From: Streptomyces sp. NL15-2K
GTDB taxonomy: Bacteria; Actinomycetota; Actinomycetes; Streptomycetales; Streptomycetaceae
Direction of reading: 5' to 3'
Length of the DNA: 64,000 bases
NCBI RefSeq assembly: GCF_030551255.1
Contig: NZ_CP130630.1
Span: 9,733,001-9,797,000, forward strand
Shown: one piece after another, positions 1-9,519 of the stretch
Layout: the number at the start of each line of letters is the position of its first letter
How positions within the stretch are numbered: position 1 is the stretch's first letter
Notes under the pieces: generated by a model
What the model was told of the DNA's origin: nothing
Databases searched by the model: none
The model's input: the letters and a program-made list of their open reading frames with translations, nothing else
Program-made: the position numbers and the translations under genes

Positions 1-83
1 TCGCCGGGTGTGCGTACGTCGATGACGGTCAGCTCGTGAAGGCGGGCGTGGGCCTGGGCGGGGGTGAGGGCGGTGTGTGCCAC
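1..83 (-). CDS. Rhodanese-domain protein (5' end only, runs off the window)
   Basis: Only the first 27 codons of this leftward gene are visible, from a GTG at 83 with AAAGGA 8 bases upstream. The translation contains LTVIDVRTPGE, the characteristic opening strand of rhodanese domains, which carry sulfane sulfur on a catalytic cysteine. That cysteine lies outside the window. The gene is divergent from the CsoR-family repressor and shares the operator at 126-141 with it, so it probably belongs to the same sulfur-stress regulon. A multidomain protein starting with a rhodanese domain cannot be excluded. Confidence 0.6.
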   Translation of the reverse strand, partial: MAHTALTPAQAHARLHELTVIDVRTPG

Positions 84-124
84 GGGGATTTTCCTTTGCT
101 TCGGTGGCGTTACCCCTTCGGTAA

Positions 125-442
<318 letters not shown>

Positions 443-500
443 GGGGATTCCTCTCGCCGGCCTGACGGGTGCCGTATCGGGCCCGCCTTCGGCTGGCTGG

Positions 501-1247
501 TCATGTCAGGGCATCGGCGAGCATGAAGGCGGCCACGGCCAGCAGGACGATGGCGAACGCCCGTTGCAGCAGGGCGCCGGAGACCCGGGTGGTCAGCCGT
601 TTGCCGTCCCAGGCACCCAGGATCGCGGCCCCCGTGAACGGTCCGATCACCGCCCAATCGACGCCCGCCGTGGTGGCTCCCCGGGTGGCCAGCGAGGCCA
701 GCGAGTTGGCCGAGATGACCAGCAGACTGGTGCCGATCGCGGCCTGCATCTCGAACGCCAGCACCGTGACCAGGGCCGGGACGGCGAGGAAGCCACCGCC
801 GACGCCGAGCAGCCCGGTCAACGCGCCCAACCCCGCGCCGACGCCGGTGGCCCGGGCCGGTCGTGCGTTCCGGGGAGCGTCGGCGGTGCGGACGGGGCGC
901 AGCATCCGGAGTGCCGCGACGGCGGCGACGGCGGCGAACGCCCCGGTCAGCAGTGGCTGGGGCAGGCGACCCGCCGCGGCCCCGGCCGCGGCGGCGGGCA
1001 GAAGTCCGGCCGACGCGAACAGGGCTCCGGTCCTCCACCGCACGTTCCCGGCGCGGGCGTGGGCGTACAGGGCGGTCAGCGAGGTCGCGATGACGATGAG
1101 CAGGCTGGCGGTGGTGGCCGCCGCCGGGGTGAAGTCGAGCAGATAGATCAGCGCGGGCACCGCCAGGACGCTGCCGCCTCCGCCGAGCGCGCCGAGTGCC
1201 AGCCCCACCACGCCTCCGGCGATCAGGGCCAGGATCAGCTCGCTCAC
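501..1247 (-). CDS. TauE/SafE-family sulfite/organosulfur exporter
   Basis: A 248-residue membrane protein with about eight hydrophobic helices arranged as two repeats. Each repeat opens with the family's glycine-rich signature (ALGGGGSVLAVPAL near residue 20 and LLGVGGGFLAVPAL near residue 140). The family exports sulfite, sulfoacetate or related anions across the cytoplasmic membrane. The GTG start at 1247 overlaps the stop of the upstream rhodanese (GTGA), so the two are translationally coupled. In CstR-type loci such a transporter is thought to remove sulfite or thiosulfate made from persulfides. The substrate is inferred from context. Confidence 0.85.
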   Translation of the reverse strand: MSELILALIAGGVVGLALGALGGGGSVLAVPALIYLLDFTPAAATTASLLIVIATSLTALYAHARAGNVRWRTGALFASAGLLPAAAAGAAAGRLPQPLLTGAFAAVAAVAALRMLRPVRTADAPRNARPARATGVGAGLGALTGLLGVGGGFLAVPALVTVLAFEMQAAIGTSLLVISANSLASLATRGATTAGVDWAVIGPFTGAAILGAWDGKRLTTRVSGALLQRAFAIVLLAVAAFMLADALT

Positions 1248-1606
1248 TCTATGACTCCGCCGCTGCCGTTCACGCCGATGACCGGCAGACCCTGCCGGGC
1301 CCAGGCGGTCATGCCGGCGGTGACGTCGGTGGCCTCCACGCCCGCGGCGGTCAGCATGTCCGCCGCCGTGCGGGAGCGGTTCCCCGAGCGGCAGATGGTG
1401 ACCACCCGCCTGCCCTGTACGGCGTCGGGCAGTGGGGCACCTGCCATCAGGCGGGACAGGGGTAGGTGCAGTGCGCCCGGCGCGTGTCCGGAGTTCCACT
1501 CCGGGGTCTCGCGGACGTCCAGGAGGACGGCCTGCCCGTCGGCGATCTGCCGATGGGCCTGCTCGGGGCTGAGGCGGTCGGGGCCGCGGCGAAGGAACGG
1601 CGACAT
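1244..1606 (-). CDS. Single-domain rhodanese sulfurtransferase
   Basis: A 120-residue protein made of one rhodanese domain. LLDVRETPEWNSGHAPGALHLPL is the typical N-terminal half (quoted positions about 29-50), and the active-site loop CRSGNRS at about residue 91 contains the cysteine that carries the persulfide. It lies between the metallo-beta-lactamase/rhodanese fusion (30 bases upstream) and the exporter gene (4-base overlap downstream), giving a three-gene leftward operon. Its likely job is moving sulfane sulfur between low-molecular-weight thiols and the dioxygenase partner. Confidence 0.88.
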   Translation of the reverse strand: MSPFLRRGPDRLSPEQAHRQIADGQAVLLDVRETPEWNSGHAPGALHLPLSRLMAGAPLPDAVQGRRVVTICRSGNRSRTAADMLTAAGVEATDVTAGMTAWARQGLPVIGVNGSGGVIE

Positions 1607-1636
1607 GAGGGGCTCCTTGCGTGGGTGCGATGCTGT

Positions 1637-3013
1637 TCAGTCGGTGCCGGCGGGTCGGGTCAGGGGCAGCCCGGCTTCGCCCGCGGCGGTGAAGGTGTCG
1701 TCGACGGCGACCACCTCACGTCCGACGGCGTCCAGCAGGGAGGCGGCGATCGCCGCACGCATCCCGCCGGCGCAGTGCACCCACACCTCCCCGTCGGGCA
1801 TCTCCCCGAGACGGCCGTGCAGCTCGTGGATGGGGATGTGCACCGAGCCGTTCACGAACCCGTCGGCCCGCTCGGCGTCACGGCGCACGTCCAGCACCAC
1901 CACCTTCTCGCCCCGCTCGCGGGTGTCGGCTAGATCGGCGAAGCGGGCGCGACGGAACGAAGCCAGACGCTCGCCTTCGCCGATCCAGGTCTGCGCCTCA
2001 CCGGTGGCTGCGGCCGCCGGACGGTCGATGCCGACCCGGGCCAGTTCCCGCTGGGCCGCGGCGATGTCTTCGGGGGTGGCGGCCAGCAGGGTGACGGGCT
2101 TGCCCCACGGGATCAGCCACGCCAGGTAGGTGGCGAGTTTGCCCTCGCCCTCGAAGTTGAACGAGCCGGCCACGTGGCCCTCGGCGAAGGCGACGCGGTT
2201 GCGCAGGTCCACCACCCACTCGCCGGCCGCCAGCCGGGAGGCGATCTCGTCCGCGTCGGCGGACCGGGGCGGGGTGAGGTCGACGGGGGCGGGGCCGACG
2301 GCGTTGGCAGGGCCCATGTGTGCGTAGTACGCGGGCACGTCGTCCAGGCCGGTGAGCAGCTCCGCGACGAAGGTGTCCACGTCCTTGGTGAGCGCGTCGT
2401 TGTTCTTGCGCTCCGCGCCGATCGTGGTCGCGTCCCCCTCGGCCTGCGAGGAGGAGCAGAAGCTGCCGAATCCGTGCGTGGGCAGCACCTGCACGTCGTC
2501 GTCGAGCTCGTCGGCCAGACGGTGGGCGGAGGCGTGCTGGGCGCGGGCCAGCCGCTCGGTCAGCCGCGGCTCGACCAGGTCCGGCCGCCCCACACTGCCG
2601 ATCAGCAGCGACCCGCCGGTGAACGCGGCCACCGCCCGCCCGTCCTCCTCCAGCAGGTAGGACGTGTGGTGCGGGGTGTGGCCGGGAGTGGCCATGGTGC
2701 GTAGCACCAGTCCCGCGTCCACGGCGACGGAGTCACCGTCGGCGACGGGCGTGCGGGCGAACAACACCGATGCTCCGGCTGGTACCAGGTAACGCGCGCC
2801 GGTCACCCGGGCCAGCTCCAGGCCGCCGGTGACGTAGTCGTTGTGCACATGGGTCTCGGCCACGTACGCGATGCGCACGCCGCGGCGGGCGGCGGTGGCG
2901 ATCACCTGATCGATGTCGCGCGGCGGATCTATCACCACGGCGGCGAGGGACCCGCCGACCAGATAGCTGCGGTTGCCCAGACCTTCGATCTTCAGGGTGT
3001 CGACGAAGAACAC
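1637..3013 (-). CDS. Metallo-beta-lactamase-fold persulfide dioxygenase fused to rhodanese domains (CstB-like)
   Basis: A 458-residue fusion. Residues 1-230 form a metallo-beta-lactamase fold with the metal motif THVHNDY near residue 53 and later histidines (GHTPHH, LPTHGFG), as in ETHE1-type non-heme iron persulfide dioxygenases. Residues 250-340 form a rhodanese-like domain without an obvious catalytic cysteine. The last 100 residues form a second rhodanese domain with the loop CAGGMRA. This three-domain layout matches CstB, which oxidises persulfides to thiosulfate. The GTG at 3013 is preferred because AGGAGT lies 6 bases upstream. Two operators (3040-3093) lie just upstream. Confidence 0.88.
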   Translation of the reverse strand: MFFVDTLKIEGLGNRSYLVGGSLAAVVIDPPRDIDQVIATAARRGVRIAYVAETHVHNDYVTGGLELARVTGARYLVPAGASVLFARTPVADGDSVAVDAGLVLRTMATPGHTPHHTSYLLEEDGRAVAAFTGGSLLIGSVGRPDLVEPRLTERLARAQHASAHRLADELDDDVQVLPTHGFGSFCSSSQAEGDATTIGAERKNNDALTKDVDTFVAELLTGLDDVPAYYAHMGPANAVGPAPVDLTPPRSADADEIASRLAAGEWVVDLRNRVAFAEGHVAGSFNFEGEGKLATYLAWLIPWGKPVTLLAATPEDIAAAQRELARVGIDRPAAAATGEAQTWIGEGERLASFRRARFADLADTRERGEKVVVLDVRRDAERADGFVNGSVHIPIHELHGRLGEMPDGEVWVHCAGGMRAAIAASLLDAVGREVVAVDDTFTAAGEAGLPLTRPAGTD

Positions 3014-3039
3014 GGCAGGACTCCTCACAGAAGAACGGG

Positions 3040-3055
3040 GTACCCCGGGGGGTAT
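3040..3055. promoter_or_regulatory. CsoR/CstR-type operator 2
   Basis: GTACCC-CGGG-GGGTAT has the same 6-4-6 geometry as operator 1. It lies 27 bases upstream of the start of the dioxygenase/rhodanese fusion, so binding there should repress the leftward operon. Confidence 0.72.
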
Positions 3056-3077
3056 TCGACACTCAGCCTAACAAGAA

Positions 3078-3093
3078 ATACCCAGGGGGGTAT
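3078..3093. promoter_or_regulatory. CsoR/CstR-type operator 3
   Basis: ATACCC-AGGG-GGGTAT is a perfect-arm copy. It starts 38 bases from the start of operator 2, between the leftward operon and the rightward DUF302 gene, and could act on either promoter. Confidence 0.75.
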
Positions 3094-3144
3094 TCCGGAG
3101 GGACGCGTGGTCACCTACCTGTTCAGCTCACGTCGTCGTTGTGG

Positions 3145-3160
3145 GTACCCGGCGGGATAT
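3145..3160. promoter_or_regulatory. CsoR/CstR-type operator 4 (upstream of DUF302)
   Basis: GTACCC-GGCG-GGATAT is the least perfect copy (one changed base in each arm). It lies 37 bases upstream of the DUF302 start at 3198, which ties that gene to the regulon. Confidence 0.6.
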
Positions 3161-3197
3161 ACCGGAACCAGCTCGTCCGTACGACCTTGGAGACCTC

Positions 3198-3584
3198 GTG
3201 TCCTACGACCGCACCGTCCGCCTCGACACCGACTTCGACGCGACCGTCACCGCCGTCCGCCGGGCACTGGCCGACCAGGGCTTCGGCATCCTCACCGAGA
3301 TCGACATCAAGGCCACGCTGAAGGAGAAGCTCGGTGCCGACGTGGAGGACTACGTGATCCTCGGCGCCTGCAACCCACCGTTGGCCCACCGGGCTCTGGA
3401 GGCCGACCGCAGCATTGGTCTGCTGCTGCCGTGCAACGTCGTCGTCCGCCGGGACGGCGACCGGACCACCGTCCAGGCTCTGGACCCGAACACCATGGTC
3501 ACCCTAACGGGCCTGCCGACTCTGCAGCCCGTCGCCGGCGAAGCCACAGCCCGGCTGGACGCCGCTCTGGCCTCACTGTCCTGA
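3198..3584 (+). CDS. DUF302 domain protein
   Basis: A 128-residue soluble protein that is almost entirely a DUF302 domain: an N-terminal DATVTAVRRALADQGFGIL helix and strand, then ILGACNPPLAHRALEAD, the most conserved stretch of the family. The GTG at 3198 is chosen for the GGAGA a few bases upstream; the frame opens earlier at 3141 but without a good site. The molecular function of DUF302 is not established. Members often sit with sulfur or redox genes, and the operator at 3145-3160 links this one to the CstR-type locus. Confidence 0.8.
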   Translation: MSYDRTVRLDTDFDATVTAVRRALADQGFGILTEIDIKATLKEKLGADVEDYVILGACNPPLAHRALEADRSIGLLLPCNVVVRRDGDRTTVQALDPNTMVTLTGLPTLQPVAGEATARLDAALASLS

Positions 3585-3605
3585 CCGGTCCGTGCTATTC
3601 CCGCC

Positions 3606-3857
3606 TCACTGCGTGCGGGTGACCAGGAAATCGGCGCTGCCCGACAGCGTGGTGAGCCGAGGCGTATCCTCGTCCTCGATGCGGATGCCGGACCGTTCGC
3701 TGAGGACCTCGACGAAGCTCAGGAAGTCCAGCGAGTCCATGTCGAGCACCTCGCGGAACGCGTCGTCGGGCGCCAGGGCGGTGACGTCGGCGTCGGGGAT
3801 GACGGAGGAGATCGATTCCCTGACCATGTCCAGTGCATCGGTTCGGTTCATGTTCAC
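3606..3857 (-). CDS. Acyl carrier protein
   Basis: An 83-residue acidic four-helix protein with the phosphopantetheine attachment motif MDSLDFL (Ser42). Length and pattern (DDAFREVLDMDSLDF, then FVEVLSERSGI) are typical of a free-standing acyl carrier protein. The GTG start at 3857 overlaps the E2 stop (GTGA) and has GGAG 5 bases upstream; an ATG at 3851 is the alternative. It is the last gene of the leftward acs-E1alpha-E1beta-E2 operon. This suggests that the dehydrogenase complex may hand its acyl group to this carrier rather than only to CoA, which is inference from gene order. Confidence 0.85.
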   Translation of the reverse strand: MNMNRTDALDMVRESISSVIPDADVTALAPDDAFREVLDMDSLDFLSFVEVLSERSGIRIEDEDTPRLTTLSGSADFLVTRTQ

Positions 3858-5344
3858 AGCTGCTCCGGGTTCTGCAGGATGCGGGAGACCGCCGTGAGGT
3901 AGCGAGCACCGACGGCACCGTCTGTCGCCCGGTGGTCGGCCGAGAGGGTCGCTGTGACCACGGGGCGCACGCCCAGCAGGCCGTCGACGGCCCATGGCCG
4001 GTCGACCACCCGGCCGAAGCCGACCAGAGCCACCTGCGGCGGGTAGATCACGCCGAAGACGGTTTCCACGCCCTGGTCGCCGAGGTTGGTGACCGTGATC
4101 GTGGCGTCGGACACCTCGGAAGCACGCAGCCTGCCTGTGCGGGCCCGGGTGACCAGATCCTTGAGGGCGCTCATCAGCTGGGTGAGTGTCAGGGTGTCGG
4201 CGTGGTGCAGCGCGGGGGCGATGAGCCCTCCGCCGCGCAGGGACACGGCCACGCCGAGGTGGACGCCTTCGCCTGCGGTGAAGTGGTCATCGGTCCAGAA
4301 GCCGTTGAACTCCGGGACCTCACTGGCCGCCAGGGCCGCCGCCTTGAGCAACAGGGCCGCGGGGAGTAGCCGTTCACCGACCGGGCTGCGCCGGTTGTGC
4401 TCGTGCAGCCAGGCCATCGCGGCGGCCATGTCCACGGTGGTGGAGAGATAGTAGTGGGGGATGTCCCGGTTGGCGCGGGTCACCAGGCCGGCGATCGCCT
4501 GGCGCATGGCCGCCGCCCGGTCTTCGGAAGGACGGGCGGCAGAAGATCGTACCGCGGAAGGACGTACCGCGGCGGCGCCCGCGTACGCGGGCGGGGCGGG
4601 GGCCGCCGGGCCCGGGGCTGCCTGGCGTACGTCCGAGGCACGGACGGCCGACTCCCTGCCCGTCCCCGTCACTGTGGCCAGATCGACGCCCAGTTCGGCG
4701 GCGAGCCGCCGAGCGAGCGGGGTGGCCCGCACGCGTGGCGGCCGAGCAGTGGCTCGGGCGGCCGCCGCTTCCTCGACGTCGGTGCGGGTGACGCGGCCTC
4801 CTGGTCCGGAGCCGTGCAGCGTCTCCAGGTTGACGCCGCTCTGCTCCGCGAGGTGCCGGACCAAGGGGCCCGCCTCGATGTGGCCGCGCTCCCGAGCGGC
4901 GGACGGCGCCGACACCGACACCGGGACCGGGGCGGGTTCGGGTGGCGGGGACGGGGGCTCGGGGGGCTCGCCTTTCTTCGGTGCGTGGCGGACAGGTCGT
5001 CGCTCCGCCGCCTTCTCGGCTTCCGTGGGGCCTTCGGGCTTGCTGACCTTGCCCGGTTTCTGGGCTTCTTGCGGCTTTCCCGCTCCTCCCGGTTCCCCTG
5101 GCTTCTCCGCCGCCGCCCCGATGAGCGCGAGCGGCGTGCCCACCGGCACCGTCGTGCCGGGCTCGACGAGCAGCTCCGTCATCGTTCCGGTTTCGAAGCA
5201 CTCCACCTCGATCGTCGACTTCGCGGTTTCGACGACCGCGACCGGATCGCCCTTGTGCACAAGGTCACCGGGCCCCACCAGCCATTCCAGGAGCGTTCCC
5301 TCGTCCATGTCCGCGCCGAGGGACGGCATGGTGAACTCGGCCAT
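3854..5344 (-). CDS. Dihydrolipoamide acyltransferase (E2) of a 2-oxoacid dehydrogenase complex
   Basis: A 496-residue E2. An N-terminal lipoyl domain has its attachment lysine at K42 in ETAKSTIEVE (the usual motif is ETDKA). A long Ala/Pro/Glu/Lys linker follows, then two peripheral-subunit-binding domains (GPLVRHLAEQSGVNLETL and ATPLARRLAAELGVDLATV). The C-terminal catalytic domain carries the active-site DHRATDG. It transfers the acyl group made by E1 to CoA. The ATG start lies 2 bases after the E1beta stop. No E3 is present here, so the complex must use lipoamide dehydrogenase encoded elsewhere. Two binding domains are slightly unusual; most E2 proteins have one. Confidence 0.9.
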   Translation of the reverse strand: MAEFTMPSLGADMDEGTLLEWLVGPGDLVHKGDPVAVVETAKSTIEVECFETGTMTELLVEPGTTVPVGTPLALIGAAAEKPGEPGGAGKPQEAQKPGKVSKPEGPTEAEKAAERRPVRHAPKKGEPPEPPSPPPEPAPVPVSVSAPSAARERGHIEAGPLVRHLAEQSGVNLETLHGSGPGGRVTRTDVEEAAAARATARPPRVRATPLARRLAAELGVDLATVTGTGRESAVRASDVRQAAPGPAAPAPPAYAGAAAVRPSAVRSSAARPSEDRAAAMRQAIAGLVTRANRDIPHYYLSTTVDMAAAMAWLHEHNRRSPVGERLLPAALLLKAAALAASEVPEFNGFWTDDHFTAGEGVHLGVAVSLRGGGLIAPALHHADTLTLTQLMSALKDLVTRARTGRLRASEVSDATITVTNLGDQGVETVFGVIYPPQVALVGFGRVVDRPWAVDGLLGVRPVVTATLSADHRATDGAVGARYLTAVSRILQNPEQL

Positions 5345-5346
5345 GA

Positions 5347-6342
5347 TCAGTCCACCGCCCGGTGGGCGGCCGCGACGATGTCGGCGACCTGGGGCAGGGC
5401 GGCCTCCTCCAGCCGCCGCGCGTACGGCATGGGCACCTCCGCGCTGCACACCCGCTCGACGGGCGCGTCCAGGTCGTAGAACGACTCTTCGGCGATGCGC
5501 GCGGACACCTCGGCGGCGAGGCTTCCCGTCCGCCACGCCTCGTCGATGACCACCGCACGATGCGTTCGGGCCACCGAAGCGGTGATGGCCGCGCCGTCCA
5601 GGGGACGCAGCGTGCGCAGGTCGATCACCTCTGCGTTGATGCCCTCGGTGGCCAGTTCGTCCGCCGCCGCGAGCGCCTTGGGCAGTGAACCGCCGTACGT
5701 GATCAGGGAGATGTCGGTGCCGGGGCGGCGGATCGCGGCGTGGTCCAGATCCACGGGGGCGGTGGGCGGGAGGAGTTCGCCGGAGACGTTGTAGAGGCTG
5801 CCGTGCTCGAAGATCAGTACGGGGTCGGGGTCGGCGAGCGCCGGGGCCAGCATGTGGCGCGCGTCCTCGAGGGTGGCGGGGGCGAGGACGCGGATGCCGG
5901 GGATGTGCGCGTACCAGCCTTCCAGGCTGTGGGAGTGCTGGGCGCCGAGTTGCCGTCCGGCGCCCGTCGTCATGCGGATGACCAGCGGCACGGGCAACTG
6001 GCCGCCCGACATGTGCAGCAGGGTGGCGGCGTTGTTGAGGATCTGGTCGAGGGCGAGCAGGCTGAAGTTGACGGTCATGATCTCGACGATGGGCCGCAGC
6101 CCGGCCAGGGCGGCGCCGATGCCGGCGCCCACGAACGCGGACTCCGACAGCGGGGTGTCACGGACACGTTCGGGGCCGAACTCCTCCAGCAGCCCGAGGC
6201 TGACGCCGAAGCATCCGCCGTAACGGCCCACGTCCTCGCCCATGAGGAAGACACGGTCGTCGGAGCGCAGCGCCTGCCGGAGCGCCTCGCGCATCGCCTC
6301 GCGGTAAGTCGTCTTGGCCTCTTGCGTTCCGCCGACGCCCAT
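5347..6342 (-). CDS. 2-oxoacid (pyruvate) dehydrogenase E1 component, beta subunit
   Basis: A 331-residue transketolase-like subunit. It shows GEDVGRYGG and [20 protein letters not shown] near the N-terminus, a central [20 protein letters not shown] loop quoted by position about residues 124-143, and the C-terminal transketolase domain (DLRTLRPLD). It pairs with the alpha subunit to decarboxylate the 2-oxoacid with thiamine diphosphate. The ATG at 6342 is taken; a TTG at 6348, seven bases after GGAGG and overlapping the upstream stop, is equally plausible. The substrate (pyruvate, acetoin or branched-chain acids) cannot be fixed from sequence; the acetyl-CoA synthetase neighbour favours C2 or C3 chemistry. 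Confidence 0.88.
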   Translation of the reverse strand: MGVGGTQEAKTTYREAMREALRQALRSDDRVFLMGEDVGRYGGCFGVSLGLLEEFGPERVRDTPLSESAFVGAGIGAALAGLRPIVEIMTVNFSLLALDQILNNAATLLHMSGGQLPVPLVIRMTTGAGRQLGAQHSHSLEGWYAHIPGIRVLAPATLEDARHMLAPALADPDPVLIFEHGSLYNVSGELLPPTAPVDLDHAAIRRPGTDISLITYGGSLPKALAAADELATEGINAEVIDLRTLRPLDGAAITASVARTHRAVVIDEAWRTGSLAAEVSARIAEESFYDLDAPVERVCSAEVPMPYARRLEEAALPQVADIVAAAHRAVD

Positions 6343-6344
6343 GG

Positions 6345-7430
6345 TCAACTCACCGCCTCCGCCGAGGAACTGGTGACGTGGCGGAGCAGGTGCTCGACCG
6401 GCTCCTCTGGTGCCTGTTCGGCCGCTTCGACGGCGTGGTCCATCTCGTCGGTGATCCGCTGCTCGATCCGGGCGAGCTCCTTGTCACCCAGCTCACCGTT
6501 CTCGCGCATGCGGTCCATGAGCAAGCTGATCGGGTCCCTGGACTTCCACTGCTCGACCTCCGCCTTGTGGCGATAGCGGTCCGGGTCGTACATCGAGTGG
6601 GCGCGGAAGCGGTAGGTGCGCAGTTCCAGGAAGTGCGGTCCGGTTCCGACCCGGATGCCCTCGACGGCCCGCCGGGCGGCCTGCTCGACGGCCGCGACGT
6701 CCATGCCGTCCACGGCCCAGGCGACCATGCCGTAGGAAGCGGCGCGCATGGCCAGGTCCGTCTGTGCCTCGTGCCGCTCCAGGGCCGTGCCCATGGCGTA
6801 GAGGTTGTTCTCGCAGACGAGCAGCAGGGGCAGCTTCCACAGGGCCGCCAGGTTCGCGGTCTCGTGGAACTCGCCCTCGGCGAACGCCCCGTCGCCGAAG
6901 AAGCAGCAGGTGACGCGGGACTGTTCCCGCATACGGTCGGCGAGCGCGAGGCCGGCGGCCAGCGGGAGCCCGCCGGCGACGATCGCGTTGCCGCCGTAGA
7001 AGCGACGGCTCGCGTCGAACAGGTGCATGGATCCGCCCCGGCCGCCGCTGCACCCGGTCGTCCGGCCGTACATCTCGGCCATCACGGCCTCCGCCGTGAT
7101 CCCGCGAGCCAGGGCGTGGCCGTGTTCGCGGTACGTGGAGACGACCGCGTCCTCGGGCGTCAGTGCCTCGTTGACGCCGACGGCGACGGCTTCCTCGCCG
7201 ATGTAGAGGTGGACGAAGCCGCGGATCTTCGCGGCGCTGTACAGCTCGACGCATCGCTCCTCGAAGCGCCGGATGCGCAGCATCGCCTCCAGCAGGTCCG
7301 TCCGGTGCTCGGTGCCCGGTCGGCCGACCGGAGATCCGGTGCTCGCTTTCCGTTTGGTCGTCGCGGTTTTCTTGCCGGACTTCGGGGACGCCGGGTCCTT
7401 CCGCGTACGGGTGGGGCGGGCCGCGCTCAT
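6345..7430 (-). CDS. 2-oxoacid (pyruvate) dehydrogenase E1 component, alpha subunit
   Basis: A 361-residue alpha subunit. The thiamine diphosphate motif [12 protein letters not shown]...ENN lies near residues 190-220, the [17 protein letters not shown] loop near 150, and [12 protein letters not shown], the region phosphorylated in eukaryotes, near 300. The first 40 residues are a Lys/Arg/Ser/Thr-rich tail ([14 protein letters not shown]) not found in most E1alpha proteins and probably disordered. The ATG overlaps the acetyl-CoA synthetase stop (ATGA). It forms the E1 heterotetramer with the downstream beta subunit. Confidence 0.9.
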   Translation of the reverse strand: MSAARPTRTRKDPASPKSGKKTATTKRKASTGSPVGRPGTEHRTDLLEAMLRIRRFEERCVELYSAAKIRGFVHLYIGEEAVAVGVNEALTPEDAVVSTYREHGHALARGITAEAVMAEMYGRTTGCSGGRGGSMHLFDASRRFYGGNAIVAGGLPLAAGLALADRMREQSRVTCCFFGDGAFAEGEFHETANLAALWKLPLLLVCENNLYAMGTALERHEAQTDLAMRAASYGMVAWAVDGMDVAAVEQAARRAVEGIRVGTGPHFLELRTYRFRAHSMYDPDRYRHKAEVEQWKSRDPISLLMDRMRENGELGDKELARIEQRITDEMDHAVEAAEQAPEEPVEHLLRHVTSSSAEAVS

Positions 7431-9217
7431 GCGGATCCCTCCAAGGTCGACAAGTCGCCTGTGGGCAGGCCGAGTTCACGCGCACGGAGCAGACGGCGCA
7501 TCACCTTCCCGCTGCGGGTCTTGGGCAGGTTCTGGTCGAACGCGATCTCCCTGGGAGCGACGGCGGGGCCCAGCTTGCGGCGGCCGAAGGCCAGCAGCTC
7601 CCGCTCCAGATCCGGAGTCGGCTCGACACCGGGGCGCAGTGACACGAACGCCTTGACGACGTTCCCGGCGACCGGGTCCGGCCGTCCGATCACCCCGGCC
7701 TCGGCCACCGACGGGTGCTCCATCAGTGCGCTCTCCACCTCGAACGGGCCGATGAGGTGTCCCGCCGACTTGATGACGTCGTCGGCGCGCCCGACGAACC
7801 AGTACCAGCCGTCCGCGTCCCGGCGGACCAGGTCTCCGGTCAGGTACCAGCCGTCTGCGAACGCGGCGTCGTAGCGCTCCTTGTCGTGCAGATAGCCGCG
7901 GAACATCGACGGCCAGCCCGGCCGCAGCGCCAACTCGCCCTCGACGCCGGGGCTTTGCACCTCAGTGACCCTGCCGTCGGTGACCAGTGCCCGGCCGTCC
8001 TCGCCCTGCTTCAGCACGGCCGCGTCGACGCCGGGCAGCGGACGTCCCATCGAGCCCGGCCGGATCTCGCAGGCCGCGAAGTTCGCGATCATGATGCAGC
8101 CGGTCTCGGTCTGCCACCAATTGTCGTGCACCGGCAGGCCCAGCACGTCCCGGCCCCAGACGACGGCCTCCGGGTTGAGGGGCTCGCCGACGGAGGCGAT
8201 GAAGCGCAGGGCCGACAGGTCGTAGGAGAGCGGCAGGTCGTACGGGCCATGTCGCGGGGTGGCACGCATGAGCATGCGCAGGGCCGTGGGTGCGGTGTAC
8301 CAGACGGTGACCCGCTGTTCCCCGAGGATCCGGTACCAGCGCCGGGCGTCGTAGTCGCCCTCGTCGACGACCAACGTCACGCCGTGGACGAGCGGGGCGA
8401 TGATCCCGTACGACATGCCGGTGACCCAGCCGGGGTCGGCCGTGCACCAGTACACGTCCTCGGGATGCAGATCGAGTGCGAACCCAGCCGTCGCATGATG
8501 GGCGACCACCGCCTCGTGGACATGGACCGCACCCTTGGGAGTGCCGGTCGTTCCGCTGGTGAAGTGCAGCAGGGCCATGTCTTCGGGAGAGGTCGGCGGG
8601 ATGGTGAAGGTGTCCGGGGCGGCGGATATCAGGTCGTCGAAGGACGCGGTGCCGGGCAGGTCCTCCGCGCCGCGTCCGACGATCAGGATGTGCTTCAGCC
8701 CGGGAACCGACGCCCGGCGCTCGGAGACCTTGCGCCGGTAGAGGGCCGCGGTGGTGACCAGGACCTGAGCATCGCCGAGCCTGAGCCGCTGTGCCACCGG
8801 GTCGGGGCCGAAGGCGGAGAAGAGCGGGCAGAGGACGCTGGTGTTCTTCAGCGTGCCCAGCACCGTGGTGTACAGCTCGGGACAGCGGCCCAGCAGCGTG
8901 AACACCCGGTCCCCGTGGCCGACGCCGAGGGAGCGCAGGGCGTTCGCGAAGCGGGCCGTACGACGGGCCAGGTCCCCGTACGTGACGGTCGAGACGGAGT
9001 CGTCCCGGGCGACGCACCGCAGCGCGACTTTGTCCGCGCGGTCAGAGGCCGCGTGCCGGTCGACGGCCTCGTGGGCCATGTTGAGCCCGCCGCCGGGCAG
9101 CCCGGACAGTTCGGTACGCGCCTGCGACCAGGTGAAGGCGGAGCAAGCCCGGTCATAGTCGGTGAGGCGGGGTGGGACGACTGGTGCGGTGTCCTTGTGG
9201 ATGGTTTCCCAGTGCAT
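7427..9217 (-). CDS. acsA: Acetyl-CoA synthetase, AMP-forming
   Basis: A 596-residue adenylate-forming enzyme that makes acetyl-CoA from acetate, ATP and CoA. The P-loop-like signature [11 protein letters not shown] lies near residue 225 and WWQTETG in the middle. The hinge region [13 protein letters not shown] and the C-terminal TRSGKVMRR follow; the last contains the catalytic lysine that is commonly inactivated by acetylation. The ATG is backed by GGAGG 7 bases upstream. It leads the acs-E1alpha-E1beta-E2-ACP operon, and a DosR-like box lies about 240 bases upstream (9460-9474). Propionyl-CoA activity cannot be excluded. Confidence 0.9.
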   Translation of the reverse strand: MHWETIHKDTAPVVPPRLTDYDRACSAFTWSQARTELSGLPGGGLNMAHEAVDRHAASDRADKVALRCVARDDSVSTVTYGDLARRTARFANALRSLGVGHGDRVFTLLGRCPELYTTVLGTLKNTSVLCPLFSAFGPDPVAQRLRLGDAQVLVTTAALYRRKVSERRASVPGLKHILIVGRGAEDLPGTASFDDLISAAPDTFTIPPTSPEDMALLHFTSGTTGTPKGAVHVHEAVVAHHATAGFALDLHPEDVYWCTADPGWVTGMSYGIIAPLVHGVTLVVDEGDYDARRWYRILGEQRVTVWYTAPTALRMLMRATPRHGPYDLPLSYDLSALRFIASVGEPLNPEAVVWGRDVLGLPVHDNWWQTETGCIMIANFAACEIRPGSMGRPLPGVDAAVLKQGEDGRALVTDGRVTEVQSPGVEGELALRPGWPSMFRGYLHDKERYDAAFADGWYLTGDLVRRDADGWYWFVGRADDVIKSAGHLIGPFEVESALMEHPSVAEAGVIGRPDPVAGNVVKAFVSLRPGVEPTPDLERELLAFGRRKLGPAVAPREIAFDQNLPKTRSGKVMRRLLRARELGLPTGDLSTLEGSA

Positions 9218-9519
9218 GGGTGCTCCTCCCGGCACTGCCCTGATCTCCAGAGTCGCCGAGCACGGCGTCGGCTGCACTTCGACCGGAGGAGGCGGCCCGA
9301 TGGGACGGGCGGCGGCTCTCTGCTGGGCGTTCATGGAGCCGGGGGCCGCCCGCTTCTTGCGGGCCCGAATTGCACGGTGCACGGTTTCACTCCGCTTCGC
9401 CGTGTCTCCTTGTGGCCCTCGGCTCAATTCCATAGAACCGCCGCTCATCGGCAGGTTGTAGGGCCGAACGGCCCGGAACAAGGGGCCGACCGACCCGTTG
9501 GGACCCCCTGTCGGCCGGT
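9218..9519. other. Intergenic leader upstream of the acs operon
   Basis: About 300 bases between the alcohol dehydrogenase stop and the acs start, both leftward. No convincing gene was found. It holds the DosR-like box at 9460-9474 and the acs ribosome binding site. The frame upstream of acs stays open but lacks homology that I recognise. Confidence 0.6.
9460..9474. promoter_or_regulatory. DosR-like box A (AGGGCCGAACGGCCC)
   Basis: A 15-base imperfect palindrome. It differs by one base from the reverse complement of the box at 28453-28467 and by three from that at 32266-32280. Spacing and arms (GGGCC-4-GNCCC) follow the mycobacterial DosR box. It lies upstream of the acs/2-oxoacid dehydrogenase operon. 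Confidence 0.5.
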
